DNA from: Rhodospirillales bacterium
GTDB taxonomy: Bacteria; Pseudomonadota; Alphaproteobacteria; ATCC43930; CGMCC-115725
Assembly: GCA_027315365.1 (NCBI GenBank)
Contig: DAHUYF010000087.1
Location: 44,605 to 108,604, forward strand
DNA: 64,000 nucleotides
Reading direction: 5' to 3'
A program made the position numbers and the translations under genes. Shown here piece after piece: positions 1 through 8,557 of the stretch (within the stretch, counting starts at the first letter, position 1; each line of letters begins with the position of its first letter). Under the pieces are notes generated by a model. That model ran no database searches. It was not told the DNA's origin and was given only the letters and a program-made list of their open reading frames with translations.

Positions 1-141
1 GCCGGCATCGCGCTCGCGGCGCTCATGCTCTATGTCATCGGCACTCGCATCGGCGGCTCGCCGCAGGGCCGCTATGTGCCGCCGCGATACATCGACGGCC
101 GCGTCGTGCCGGGCCACGTCGTGCCGCCGCCGGCGCAGTGA
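1..141 (+). CDS. DUF6111 family protein, C-terminal end (partial)
   Basis: Only the last 46 codons are present, in frame from base 1 to a TGA at 139-141. The peptide has a short hydrophobic stretch (ALMLYVIG), then a conserved tail with GRYVPPRYIDGRVVPGH and a proline-rich end. This pattern matches DUF6111, a small membrane protein family common in Alphaproteobacteria just upstream of the CCA-adding enzyme. The stop codon overlaps the ATG of the next gene (TGATG), so the two are translationally coupled. No biochemical function is known to me. The call rests on the tail motif and the neighbour. Confidence 0.75.
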   Translation, partial: AGIALAALMLYVIGTRIGGSPQGRYVPPRYIDGRVVPGHVVPPPAQ

Positions 142-1367
142 TGGTCCCCCGCCCCTCCGCGCCCGACGCCCCCGTCGACCGCATCGGCGTGCAGCCCTGG
201 ATGGGCGAAGCGGCGACGCGCGCGGTGCTCGCCGCGCTCGGCGGCGAAGGTCGGTTCGTCGGCGGCTGCGTGCGCGATGCGCTGCTCGGCCGCGCCATCG
301 GCGACATCGACATCGCGACGCCGCTGCCGCCCGAGGAGGTGATCCGGCGGCTCGATGCGGCGGCGATCAAGGCGGTGCCGACCGGCCTTGCCCACGGCAC
401 GGTGACGGCGGTGGCGCCGCCACGGCATTTCGAGATCACCACCTTGCGCCGCGACGTCGAGACCGACGGACGCCACGCCCGCGTGGCCTTCACCTCCGAT
501 TGGGCGGCGGATGCGGCGCGGCGTGATTTCACCATGAACGCGCTGTTCCTCGATGCCGAGGGCCATGTCTTCGATCCCGTCGGCGGTCTTGCCGATCTGC
601 GTGCGGGACGGGTGCGCTTCGTCGGCGACGCCGTCACGCGCATCCGCGAGGACGTGCTGCGCCTCTTGCGCTTCTATCGCTTCTACGCGCATTACGGCCG
701 CGGCGCCGCCGATGAAACGGCGCGCGCCGCGTGCCGAGCGCTCGCGCCGCTGCTGCCGACGCTGTCGGTCGAACGTGTCGCGGCGGAAATGCTCAAGCTG
801 CTCGCCGCGCCGGATCCGCTGCCCACGCTGCGGTTGATGAGCGAGGACGGCGTGCTGGGCACGCTGCTGCCCGAGGCGCTGCGTCTCGACCGACTGGCGG
901 CGCTGCTGCCGCTGGAGCCCGCACCCGATCCGCTGCGCCGGCTGGGCGCGCTCGTCGCCGGAGATCCCGGGGCGCTGTCGGAGCGGCTGCGGCTGTCGAA
1001 CGAGCAGCGCGCGCGTCTCGCGGCGCTGGCCGCGCCGCCCTGGCCGATCGATCTCGCCGGCGACGATGTTGCGCAGCGGCGGGCGCTTCATCGTCTCGGC
1101 GCCGAGCTCTACCGCGATCTCGCGCTGCTGCGCGCCGCGGAAGGCGGCGCGCGCGATCGCGTGCCGGCGCTCCTCGCGCGCGCCACGCAGTGGCAGCCGC
1201 TCGCCTTTCCGTTGAGAGGCCGCGACGTCACCGCACTCGGCGTGCCGGCGGGCAAAGAGGTCGGGCGCCTCCTCGCCGAGCTCGAGCAATGGTGGGAAGA
1301 GGGCGATTATCGCGCCGGCCGCGACGCGGCGCTGGCCGAGCTCAAGCGACGGATCGGCGGCGGCTGA
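141..1367 (+). CDS. cca: CCA tRNA nucleotidyltransferase
   Basis: Cytoplasmic enzyme that adds or repairs the 3' CCA end of tRNAs using CTP and ATP. The N-terminal class II nucleotidyltransferase head is clear: GGCVRD at about residues 41-46, then the metal-binding DIDIAT at about 55-60, and RRDFTMNAL near 128. The following RIREDVLRLLRFYRF segment is the usual neck region. At 408 residues it has normal length for an alphaproteobacterial CCA-adding/poly(A)-polymerase-like protein. ATG 141 is preferred because it overlaps the upstream stop; a GTG at 138 is also possible. It is co-transcribed with the DUF6111 gene. The family assignment is secure, but whether it adds all three bases cannot be read from sequence. 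Confidence 0.95.
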   Translation: MVPRPSAPDAPVDRIGVQPWMGEAATRAVLAALGGEGRFVGGCVRDALLGRAIGDIDIATPLPPEEVIRRLDAAAIKAVPTGLAHGTVTAVAPPRHFEITTLRRDVETDGRHARVAFTSDWAADAARRDFTMNALFLDAEGHVFDPVGGLADLRAGRVRFVGDAVTRIREDVLRLLRFYRFYAHYGRGAADETARAACRALAPLLPTLSVERVAAEMLKLLAAPDPLPTLRLMSEDGVLGTLLPEALRLDRLAALLPLEPAPDPLRRLGALVAGDPGALSERLRLSNEQRARLAALAAPPWPIDLAGDDVAQRRALHRLGAELYRDLALLRAAEGGARDRVPALLARATQWQPLAFPLRGRDVTALGVPAGKEVGRLLAELEQWWEEGDYRAGRDAALAELKRRIGGG

Positions 1368-1480
1368 ATCGCGCAGCGGAGAATGTGGCGGCGCGGCCCC
1401 AATTGGGTCACCAAAATACCCCGTGACAGCTTTGTCGGGATCGCTTAATGAACCCCTGAGCCATCCATTGGGGGATCGTC

Positions 1481-2275
1481 ATGCTGCGCATCTTGAAGCT
1501 CGGCCTGACCGCCATGGCGCTCGCTGCTCTCACCGGCTGTACGCCCGACTATTCGCCGAACACCTATTCCGGCAATGCAGTTCAGCAGGCGAACAAGGTC
1601 GAGCCCGGGATCGTGGCGGGATATCGCGAAGTCGCGATCAGCGCCGATGGTACCGTCGGCGCGGTCGAAGGTGGCGCGGCGGGCGGCATTCTGGGATCGC
1701 AGAGCGGCGCCATTGGCCTCAACGCGGCCTTGGGCACGGTGGGCGGCTCGGTGATCGGCGGTCTCGTCGGCGCGACGCTCGAGCATGTGACCTCCGATAC
1801 CAAGGGCTGGGAATACATCGTCCGCAAATCCAACGGCGATCTGCTCTCGGTGACGCAGCGCGAGCCGACGCCGTTGCCGATCGGGCAGAAGGTGCTGGTG
1901 ATTACCGGCAACCAGGCGCGCATCATCGCGGATTACTCGGTGCCGGTCGAGCCGCCGGCACCCGCCAAGGCGTCGGCCGAGGCGAAGGAGTCGGTGCCCG
2001 CCAAGGAGCCGGCGGACGACAAGCAGGCGGCCGGGGCTAACGCAGCCGCGGCCTCGGCCTCGGATGATGCGGGGGCGACGCCTGCGCCGGCGTCGAGCCT
2101 GGCCAACGCGCCGGCGACGTCGCCGCCTAGGCCGATCACTCCCGCCGCGGCGGCCTCGCCGCCCGCCCCGAGTTCGACCTCAACGGCCGCGAGCGAGCCG
2201 GAGCCGGCTGTCACTCCGGCGGCCGCTACGGCGTCGCCTCCGGCCTCGGGCACCGGCGATAAAAGCGCGCCCTAG
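1481..2275 (+). CDS. glycine-zipper outer-membrane lipoprotein with Ala/Pro-rich tail
   Basis: The N-terminus is a classic lipoprotein signal with lipobox LTGC; Cys20 would be lipidated. Residues about 60-105 are a glycine zipper (EGGAAGGILG, GGSVIGGLVGATLEH) as in SlyB/17-kDa surface antigen proteins, followed by the usual small domain (WEYIVRKSNGDLLSVTQ, PLPIGQKVLVI). From about residue 150 to 264 it is a low-complexity Ala/Pro/Ser tail, longer than typical SlyB proteins (about 155 residues). A GGGGG stretch lies just before the ATG. Its TAG stop overlaps the stop of the convergent acyltransferase gene in a shared CTAG. A role in envelope stability is inferred from the family; the tail may span the periplasm or bind peptidoglycan. 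Confidence 0.8.
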   Translation: MLRILKLGLTAMALAALTGCTPDYSPNTYSGNAVQQANKVEPGIVAGYREVAISADGTVGAVEGGAAGGILGSQSGAIGLNAALGTVGGSVIGGLVGATLEHVTSDTKGWEYIVRKSNGDLLSVTQREPTPLPIGQKVLVITGNQARIIADYSVPVEPPAPAKASAEAKESVPAKEPADDKQAAGANAAAASASDDAGATPAPASSLANAPATSPPRPITPAAAASPPAPSSTSTAASEPEPAVTPAAATASPPASGTGDKSAP

Positions 2276-3030
2276 CCGGGTTGCGCCGCCGTCTTTCTGC
2301 CGGAGAGTTCCTGCCGGTAGTAGCCTTCGAGGTCACTCATGAAGGATTGGAGATCATCGCCCACGTCGAACCGCTTCCCCAGCCGCACGCGGTAGACGAG
2401 CGGAAAGTCGGGTTTCTTGAGGAGCGGCCAGCCCTTGCCGAGAAAGCGCGAATTCGACTCGATAAAGACCGTCTGAATCGGCGCGTCCGCCTTTTTCGCG
2501 ATCAAGGCGAAGCCGCCCTTGAAGTGGCCGACCTGCCCGCCGACCGTACGCGTACCCTCGGGGAAGATCAGCAGTGCGTGCCCGGCTCGCAGCTTCTCGG
2601 TAGACCGCTTGACCAATGTCGCCGGAGAGTCGTTCCGGATGTATCCCGCAAGCCGCGCGCCGCCGCCGAGCAGGGGGTTGTTCAAGACTTCCGGCTTCAT
2701 GATGCAGGTGACGTTGCGGAGCCGAGAGATGATCAATACGGCATCAAGCAGCGTCGGGTGGTTCGGCGCGATGACCAGCCGGCCGCTCCGGCGCAGCCCG
2801 TCGAGGTCTCTCAGGTCGCACCTGATGATGCCGCTCATCGTCATGACCCCGACGAAATAGCGGAAGCCCGCCATGATCATGAAACTGCCGAACGGTTCGC
2901 CCAGCCGGCGTGGCAGCACGTGGTATAGAAGCGCCGCGGGCAGGCTCCAGAGCAGGCTGCTGATGCCAAAGATCGCGAGCGAGCCGTAGAAAACGACATA
3001 TTCGTAACAAAGGCGCAGACCCCGGATCAT
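2272..3030 (-). CDS. 1-acyl-glycerol-3-phosphate-type acyltransferase (PlsC family)
   Basis: Membrane-associated acyltransferase with the two diagnostic PlsC motifs: NHPTLLDAV (catalytic HX4D) and FPEGTR (glycerophosphate binding). The N-terminus is hydrophobic (YVVFYGSLAIFGISSLLW). I chose ATG 3030 because MIRGLRL begins a family-like membrane segment; the frame stays open to an ATG at 3156, adding 42 unusual, charged residues. PlsC-type acyltransferases are regular members of aryl polyene clusters, where they are thought to help build the lipid anchor. Its place at the left flank of the pigment cluster suggests that role, but a housekeeping lysophosphatidate acyltransferase cannot be excluded. 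It is convergent with the lipoprotein gene. Confidence 0.8.
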   Translation of the reverse strand: MIRGLRLCYEYVVFYGSLAIFGISSLLWSLPAALLYHVLPRRLGEPFGSFMIMAGFRYFVGVMTMSGIIRCDLRDLDGLRRSGRLVIAPNHPTLLDAVLIISRLRNVTCIMKPEVLNNPLLGGGARLAGYIRNDSPATLVKRSTEKLRAGHALLIFPEGTRTVGGQVGHFKGGFALIAKKADAPIQTVFIESNSRFLGKGWPLLKKPDFPLVYRVRLGKRFDVGDDLQSFMSDLEGYYRQELSGRKTAAQPG

Positions 3031-3249
3031 CCTGGCCTTGCCGCGAGAGCGCCAATGTCGACTTGCTCTGATTTCCTTCCGGGTGATTGCCTCAATTTTT
3101 CCGCATGGTCCTCCCATGTTTTTGGCGAAAAGAGATGCTATCAATTTACCCTTCATCGACCGAATGATCCCGACGGCATAAGCGCATCACCTGTTTCGCA
3201 TATCTTGCACGCAATAGGACGCGCGTGGTATCCCCCCTCGTGAAAACGC

Positions 3250-4194
3250 GTGTCGCCGTGGACGGTTTTGGCGTCCTTCCGCCGTCGCGGCGTGCTGGGT
3301 CGCGGGGGAGGCCGATTGGGCGGGGGCTGGGGCTTTAGTGGCGAATTGGACCGGTCGGCGCGGGACGGCGATTCCGGCAACGCGGCGGGGGTTGGTTCAT
3401 GGTCACCCGCTCCCGTGGTGTCCGCGTCGGTCCTGCTCCATCTTGCCGGTTTTGCGGCGCTGGCCGCCGACCCGATTCTATGGGACTGGGTTGCTGCAGC
3501 GCTCGTCGGCAACCACGCCGTCCTCGGCACGCTGGGCATGTGGCCGAAGAGCCAATTACTCGGGCCCAATTTGGTTCGGCTGCCCGAGCATTGCGCCCGC
3601 CGGGGCGAGATCGCCCTGACCTTTGATGACGGTCCGGATCCCGCGGTCACGCCGCGCGTTCTCGACCTGCTTGATCGACGCAACGCCAGGGCCAGCTTCT
3701 TCTGCATCGGCCGGCAGGCCGCGGCCTATCCTGACATCGTCCGCGACATACATGCGCGCGGCCACAGCGTCGAAAACCACAGCTGGCGGCACTCCAACGC
3801 CTTCGCCTTGCTCGGTCTCAACGGCTTGCGCCGGGAGGTTGCAACGACGCAAGCCGTCATCAAGGGCATCACCGGACGGTCGCCGCAGTTTTTTCGGGCG
3901 CCGATGGGGCTTCGGAGTCCTTTGCTCGACCCGGTGCTTGCCCGTGCCGGTCTGCGCTACGCCGGGTGGGCGCGGCGCGGCTTCGATACCGTGCGGAGTA
4001 ACCCGCACCGGATATTACATAGCCTCACTCGCGGGCTGGCGGCCGGCGATTTGATCGTGCTGCACGACCGCTTAGCAGCGAAGACGTCTGCCCAGCCGGT
4101 GGTGCTCGCGGTTCTCAATTTGCTCCTCGATGAACTCGCGGCACGCGGATTGCGGGCGATATCGCTGCCGATGGCTCTCGGGTTTCGGGGTTAA
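3250..4194 (+). CDS. polysaccharide deacetylase (NodB homology domain)
   Basis: Carbohydrate esterase family 4 enzyme, expected to remove acetyl groups from N-acetylated sugars in the envelope. Seen: TFDDGP (residues 124-129, catalytic base and metal Asp), HSWRH (metal His pair), FFRAPMG, and a C-terminal LIVLHD. Two hydrophobic stretches at about 57-75 and 78-97 precede the domain, so it is probably membrane-anchored. The first 55 residues are Gly/Arg-rich and unlike a protein start; GTG 3415 or 3418 may be the true start. It is flanked by minus-strand cluster genes. A sugar deacetylase is not a standard aryl polyene gene, so its link to the pigment pathway is inferred from position only. 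Confidence 0.85.
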   Translation: MSPWTVLASFRRRGVLGRGGGRLGGGWGFSGELDRSARDGDSGNAAGVGSWSPAPVVSASVLLHLAGFAALAADPILWDWVAAALVGNHAVLGTLGMWPKSQLLGPNLVRLPEHCARRGEIALTFDDGPDPAVTPRVLDLLDRRNARASFFCIGRQAAAYPDIVRDIHARGHSVENHSWRHSNAFALLGLNGLRREVATTQAVIKGITGRSPQFFRAPMGLRSPLLDPVLARAGLRYAGWARRGFDTVRSNPHRILHSLTRGLAAGDLIVLHDRLAAKTSAQPVVLAVLNLLLDELAARGLRAISLPMALGFRG

Positions 4195-4291
4195 AGGATG
4201 AAGTGTTGGCAGGCCGTGCGAAGGAGCGCCGCCAGTTCGGCCGCTCGATCGTCCGTGGTGCAGCGAGTGAACGCGGCGCCGGGCGACCCGC

Positions 4292-5047
4292 CTATGATTT
4301 GCGCGCGATGTAGCTGCGGAAGAGATCGAGTTCGGTTTCGCAGCGCGGCTCCTTAAACCCGCCGATGCGCATCGCCTCCAGGATCGCCTGGGGCGCCACG
4401 CAATTCTCGATCGTTTCCCAGTGGTAGCGCATGAGCGCGCGCGTATGGACGTCGCCATTGGCGAGCCCGCAGAGGAAGGGAACCACCCTGCCGAGATAGG
4501 CCGCCGCGACGGCGCGGCTCAGCCGCTTCCCCGGCCTGCCGATTTCGAGGAGCAGCACGGTGCCGCCCGGACGGAGTATCCGGTAAAATTCACGGAAGGT
4601 GGCGACGAGATCGGACACGTGCCGCAGGGCGTAGCCCATCGTCACGAAATCCGCGACCCCTTCGGCGAGCGGCAGACCTTCGGCGACACCCTGGATGAGC
4701 GGGATGTCGAGCTTGCTCCGCGCGACGGCGAGCATGGCCTCGCTTAGATCGACGCCGATCACCCCGCGCCGGTCTCCCGTGATGGCGACGGCCTCGCGCG
4801 CCAATAGCCCGGTGCCGACGGCGACGTCTACCACTCGCAGCCCGGGACCGAGCCCGGCACGCAACAGACATCGGCGCCGGTACCACGCGCCCGAGCCGAG
4901 CGAGAAGAGACGGTTGATACCGTCGTAATAGGGAGCGGTATCGTTGAAGAGGCCGCGGACGAAGGTCTTGTGGTGGGCGCGGCGGGCGTAGAACCCGGCG
5001 ATGACCGGATGCGGTTCGATCGGGCCGTGCTCGTCTCCTCGCTCCAC
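4292..5047 (-). CDS. class I SAM-dependent methyltransferase (UbiE-like)
   Basis: A 251-residue Rossmann-type methyltransferase. SAM motif I is VVDVAVGTGLL near residue 75, followed by an acidic GVDLSEAM loop and the conserved LRPGGTVLLLEIGRP strand. The N-terminal FNDTAPYYDGINRLFSLG resembles the UbiE/COQ5 family, which methylates quinone rings. In aryl polyene clusters a methyltransferase modifies the aromatic head group, so O- or C-methylation of the hydroxyaryl starter is the likeliest job. It is divergent from the halogenase gene across about 110 bp (5048-5157), which must hold both promoters. A ubiquinone or menaquinone role is the main alternative. Confidence 0.8.
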   Translation of the reverse strand: MERGDEHGPIEPHPVIAGFYARRAHHKTFVRGLFNDTAPYYDGINRLFSLGSGAWYRRRCLLRAGLGPGLRVVDVAVGTGLLAREAVAITGDRRGVIGVDLSEAMLAVARSKLDIPLIQGVAEGLPLAEGVADFVTMGYALRHVSDLVATFREFYRILRPGGTVLLLEIGRPGKRLSRAVAAAYLGRVVPFLCGLANGDVHTRALMRYHWETIENCVAPQAILEAMRIGGFKEPRCETELDLFRSYIARKS

Positions 5048-5157
5048 GGCCAGACCTCGCTGCAGCGTGCGCCACGATTACGCCATTCGCTGGATGTTGG
5101 CAACCGAGGCTGCTAATCTCGCGATGCTCAGGCCGCCGATGGGAGCGCCTTCCGCCA

Positions 5158-6492
5158 TTGCTGACGGAGCCGAGACATTCCCCAGATCGCGACGGGATCG
5201 CCGTCGAGCACTGCGACGTACTGGTCGTCGGCGGCGGGCCCGCTGGTTCGACCATCGCAGCGCTGCTCGCGGAACGAGGACGGCGCGTGGTCCTGGTCGA
5301 AAAGGACCGGCAGCCGCGTTTCCATATCGGCGAGTCGCTCCTTCCTCTCAACCTGCCATTGTTCGAGCGCTTGGGCATAAAAAACGCTGTCGAACGCGTC
5401 GGCATGGTCAAGTACGGGGTCGAATTCGTATCCGCCGCTCACCAGCGCGCGGTGCGCTATGAGTTCGCCCGCGCCTGGGACAAGACGTTCCCTTACGCCT
5501 ACCACGTGCGGCGCTCCGAGTTCGACCACCTCCTGCTGCGGAACGCCGCCGCCAAGGGCGCGGAGATCGTCGAAGAATTCCGGGTCACGGAGGTCGATTT
5601 CCTGCCTGAGGGCGGCGCCCTGGTCAAGGGGCGCGGCACCGACGGCGGAGAGCGGCGCTGGCGCGCCGCCTTCCTGGCGGACGCCTCGGGGCGCGACACG
5701 CTGCTCGCCGCCAAGCTCGGGCTCAAGCGGCGGAACCGCAAGCATGCCAGCGCGGCGGTCTATGGCCATTTCACCGATGCCGAGCGGCTGCCCGGCAAGG
5801 CGGAAGGCGACATCAGCATCTTCTGGTTCGAGCATGGCTGGTTCTGGTTCATCCCGCTCGTCGACGGCACCACGAGCGTTGGGGCGGTCTGCCGCCCGGA
5901 ATTCATCAAGGCCCGCAAGGGCGACGTAACCACCTTCTTCATGAGCACGATTGCGAGCTGTCCCGAGCTTGCCGCGCGCTTACGGCAGGCCCGGCTGGTT
6001 TCACCCGCCGCGGCAACGGGCAACTATTCGTACAGCGCCACTCGAATGTTCGGGCGCAGTTTTATCCTGCTGGGCGACGCCTTCGCCTTCATCGATCCGG
6101 TCTTCTCGACCGGCGTCTATATCGCGATGACGATGGCCTTCCTCGGTGCAGACGCGGTCGAGGCATGCCTGTGCGATCCACGAAAAGCCGGACGCGCGCT
6201 GCGGCATTTCGAGGCCGAGACGCTCCGCGGGCTGAAGTCGCTCTCCTGGTACATCTACCGCATCAACAGCCCGGCCATTCGCGACATGTTCATGTCGCCG
6301 CGCAATTTCCTGCGCGTCGAGGAAGCCATGCTGTCGCTGCTGGCCGGCGACGTGTTCCGGCCCTCGCCGATCCGGAAGCGGCTGCTCGTGTTCAAGGCGT
6401 TCTATTACATGGTCAGCCTCTTGAACATGAGGGCTTGCATTAAGGGCTGGTGGCTGCGGCGGCGGAAAGCGGCGTTCGCGATCATCGATTAG
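5158..6492 (+). CDS. flavin-dependent halogenase-type oxidoreductase
   Basis: FAD enzyme of the tryptophan-halogenase/geranylgeranyl-reductase superfamily. The FAD motif GGGPAG is at residues 25-30 and GESLLP near 59. The halogenase signature WxWxIP is present as WFWFIP at 228-233, and Lys85 in MVKYGVEF sits where halogenases keep the lysine that carries the hypohalous acid. A GDAFAFIDPVFSTGV segment is the second FAD motif. Both halogenase hallmarks make chlorination or bromination of the polyene aryl head plausible, as in xanthomonadins. The start is probably TTG 5158, as no ATG or GTG fits before the FAD motif. Substrate and halide cannot be read from sequence. A plain monooxygenase or reductase is the alternative. 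Confidence 0.8.
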   Translation: MLTEPRHSPDRDGIAVEHCDVLVVGGGPAGSTIAALLAERGRRVVLVEKDRQPRFHIGESLLPLNLPLFERLGIKNAVERVGMVKYGVEFVSAAHQRAVRYEFARAWDKTFPYAYHVRRSEFDHLLLRNAAAKGAEIVEEFRVTEVDFLPEGGALVKGRGTDGGERRWRAAFLADASGRDTLLAAKLGLKRRNRKHASAAVYGHFTDAERLPGKAEGDISIFWFEHGWFWFIPLVDGTTSVGAVCRPEFIKARKGDVTTFFMSTIASCPELAARLRQARLVSPAAATGNYSYSATRMFGRSFILLGDAFAFIDPVFSTGVYIAMTMAFLGADAVEACLCDPRKAGRALRHFEAETLRGLKSLSWYIYRINSPAIRDMFMSPRNFLRVEEAMLSLLAGDVFRPSPIRKRLLVFKAFYYMVSLLNMRACIKGWWLRRRKAAFAIID

Positions 6493-6655
6493 GCTTGCCG
6501 GCGATGCGGGACCTCGGTTTTCCTTCTCGTTCTACCGATTGTGCGGCACGGTCTTCGGTGATGGCGACGACCGGCGACCTCACGACGGCGTCGTCCGGTC
6601 CCGTTCCTATGGTCGCCGGTAGCTCGGCGCGCACGGTTCCCGGTATGCTCCGTCC

Positions 6656-7444
6656 GTGACCGATGCCTCGACCACCCACCTTGTCCTCGTCCCGAGCTAC
6701 GACACCGGTGCCAAGGTGCTGGAGACGGTGGCTGAGGCGCGCTGCGTCTGGGAGCCCGTCTGGATCGTGGTCGACGGCAGCACCGACGGCACTGGGGAGG
6801 CGCTGCGGCGCCTCGCGGCGCGGGATGCGGGGCTGCGCGTTCTCGTCCGGCCGGGCAACGGCGGCAAGGGTGCCGCCGTGCTCGACGGGCTGCGCGAGGC
6901 GCAGGCGCGTGGCTTTACCCACGCACTGGTCATGGACGCCGACGGCCAGCACCCGGCCGCGTTGATCCGCGACTTCATGGCGCTCTCGCGCCGCCACCCC
7001 GACGCGATGATCCTGGGCGTCCCGGTGTTCGACCGCGACGCGCCGAGGCTGCGCGTCGGCGGCCGGCGCATCTCCAACGGGTGGGCCAATCTGGAGACGC
7101 TTTGGGCGGGTATCGGCGACTCCCTGTTCGGCTTTCGCGTCTATCCCATCGCGGCGCTACGCCCGATCATGGAGGGAACGCGATGGATGCGGCGCTTTGA
7201 TTTCGATCCGGAGGCCGTCGTTCGGTTGGCGTGGCGCGGCGTCGCGGCGATCAACCGGCCCGCGCCGGTGCGGTATTTCCGCCGCGAGGAAGGCGGCGTA
7301 TCGCATTTCCGCTATCTGCGCGACAACGCGCTGCTCACCTGGATGCACGTGCGATTGATGATCGGCTTCCTGCTGCGCCTGCCGCTGCTGGTCGCGCGGC
7401 GCCTCAGATCATCCCGCCGTTTATCGAGACGAGCTGGCCGGTGA
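6656..7444 (+). CDS. family 2 glycosyltransferase
   Basis: A 262-residue GT-A fold glycosyltransferase. Near the N-terminus are VPSYDTG and VVDGSTDGT, the nucleotide-sugar binding start of GT2 enzymes, followed by NGGKGAAVLDG and the metal-binding DADGQHP. The C-terminus has a membrane-proximal hydrophobic segment (LMIGFLLRLPLLVARRL). In canonical aryl polyene loci ApeJ is a glycosyltransferase fused to an acyltransferase. Here the same two activities seem to be two genes, this one and the LpxL-like gene ending at 14526. GTG 6656 is the start. The 3' end overlaps the convergent ketoreductase gene by 41 bp. A dolichol-phosphate-mannose-synthase-like role is possible. Confidence 0.85.
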   Translation: MTDASTTHLVLVPSYDTGAKVLETVAEARCVWEPVWIVVDGSTDGTGEALRRLAARDAGLRVLVRPGNGGKGAAVLDGLREAQARGFTHALVMDADGQHPAALIRDFMALSRRHPDAMILGVPVFDRDAPRLRVGGRRISNGWANLETLWAGIGDSLFGFRVYPIAALRPIMEGTRWMRRFDFDPEAVVRLAWRGVAAINRPAPVRYFRREEGGVSHFRYLRDNALLTWMHVRLMIGFLLRLPLLVARRLRSSRRLSRRAGR

Positions 7445-8123
7445 TGTAGGCCGCTTCCTCCGAGGTGAGGAAACCAACGAGATCGGCCACTTCCTCGGGC
7501 CGCCCCGCGCGCTTCATCGGAACCAGGCGCGCGACCGAGTCCTTGTCGAAGACGGCATCTGTCGCCGGCGAGGCGATAATTCCGGGGGCCACCGTGTTGA
7601 CGGTGATCCCGCGGCTTGCCAGCTCGAGCGCAAGCGAGCGGGTGGCGCCGTGCAGCCCCGCCTTCGCCGCCGCGTAATTGGCCTGGCCACGATTGCCGGC
7701 GATGGCGGCGACCGAGGAGATATTGACGATCCGTCCCCAGCGCCCGCGGATCATCGGCATGAGCAGCGGCTGCGTGACGTTAAAGAAGCCATTGAGCGAG
7801 ACGTCGAGCACGCGGGACCACTGGTCGCGGCGCATGCCGGGCATGACCGCGTCGTCATGAATGCCGGCATTGTTGACGAGAATGTCGACGGCACCCGCTT
7901 CGAGCATGCGCTCGATTGCCTCTCGAGCGGCGTCGGCGTCGGCAACATCAAAAATGATGGTTGCTGCCGAACCGCCCGCCGCGGCGATCCCCGCCGCGAC
8001 CTCCTGCGCGCGGGCGCCGCCGTGATGCGCATGCACAAGGACGTGGTGGCCCGCCGCCGCCAGCCTCCGGCAGATCGCCGCGCCAATGGCGCCGCTGCCG
8101 CCGGTGACCAGGGCGCGCCTCAT
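7404..8123 (-). CDS. 3-oxoacyl-ACP reductase (ApeQ-like, FabG family)
   Basis: Short-chain dehydrogenase that would reduce the beta-keto intermediate in each polyene extension cycle with NADPH. TGGSGAIG at residues 7-14 binds the cofactor, NNAG is at 84-87, and the catalytic residues appear to be Asn111, Ser137, Tyr150 and Lys154 (NYAAAKAG). The C-terminus GQLVSINGGMI is typical of FabG. At 239 residues it has normal length. It is the last gene of the operon, starting inside the stop of the upstream dehydratase (4-bp overlap). Position next to the ketosynthase pair and dehydratase supports ApeQ rather than general fatty acid synthesis. Confidence 0.9.
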   Translation of the reverse strand: MRRALVTGGSGAIGAAICRRLAAAGHHVLVHAHHGGARAQEVAAGIAAAGGSAATIIFDVADADAAREAIERMLEAGAVDILVNNAGIHDDAVMPGMRRDQWSRVLDVSLNGFFNVTQPLLMPMIRGRWGRIVNISSVAAIAGNRGQANYAAAKAGLHGATRSLALELASRGITVNTVAPGIIASPATDAVFDKDSVARLVPMKRAGRPEEVADLVGFLTSEEAAYITGQLVSINGGMI

Positions 8124-8557
8124 TGCACCGCCCCGACGAGCACGACCGCGGCGCGACCGGTGAGCACATCCCGTCCTGCCGAGCGGACGGCGAACTGATA
8201 GACGACACGCTGTTCATCGCCGATCAGCCGCTCGGCGTCGATGATCAGCTCTTCCGCGAGAAGATCCAGGCGATCTTCCCGGCAGGCGAGGTCGCGCACG
8301 CTGGCGAGATAGCCGGCCTGTGGCTTTCCCGCGGCACGGCCGGCGAGCCGGCCATGCACCGCCATGGCCTGCGCGGCGAACTCGATGCCACAGACCGCCG
8401 TGATCCCGTCGGCATGGCGCAGGGGATTGTCTGGTGCGCGATGCCGCGCGCTGACACAGCGGATCGACACCGCATCCCAGCGAAGCACGCCGTCGAGCAG
8501 GCACATGGCGCCGGCATGCGGGATGAGCGTCGCGATCTGCGCACGGTCGAGAATCAT
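8120..8557 (-). CDS. hotdog-fold 3-hydroxyacyl-ACP dehydratase (ApeP-like)
   Basis: A small (145-residue) hotdog protein. LIPHAGAMCLLD at residues 11-22 has the conserved His of FabA/FabZ-like dehydratases, and CGIEFAAQAMAVHG near 58-70 forms the central helix with the acidic residue. This fits ApeP, which dehydrates 3-hydroxyacyl-ACP to leave the trans double bond of the polyene. It overlaps both neighbours by 4 bp (upstream chain-length-factor gene and downstream reductase gene). A second, distinct hotdog protein lies at 15425-15745, and in characterised systems the two act as a pair. Confidence 0.85.
   Translation of the reverse strand: MILDRAQIATLIPHAGAMCLLDGVLRWDAVSIRCVSARHRAPDNPLRHADGITAVCGIEFAAQAMAVHGRLAGRAAGKPQAGYLASVRDLACREDRLDLLAEELIIDAERLIGDEQRVVYQFAVRSAGRDVLTGRAAVVLVGAVQ

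Noticed and set aside
3250..3420. N-terminal 55 residues of the deacetylase frame as a separate domain
   Set aside because: Gly/Arg-rich and without family resemblance; GTG starts at 3415 or 3418 just before the membrane helix explain the protein better.
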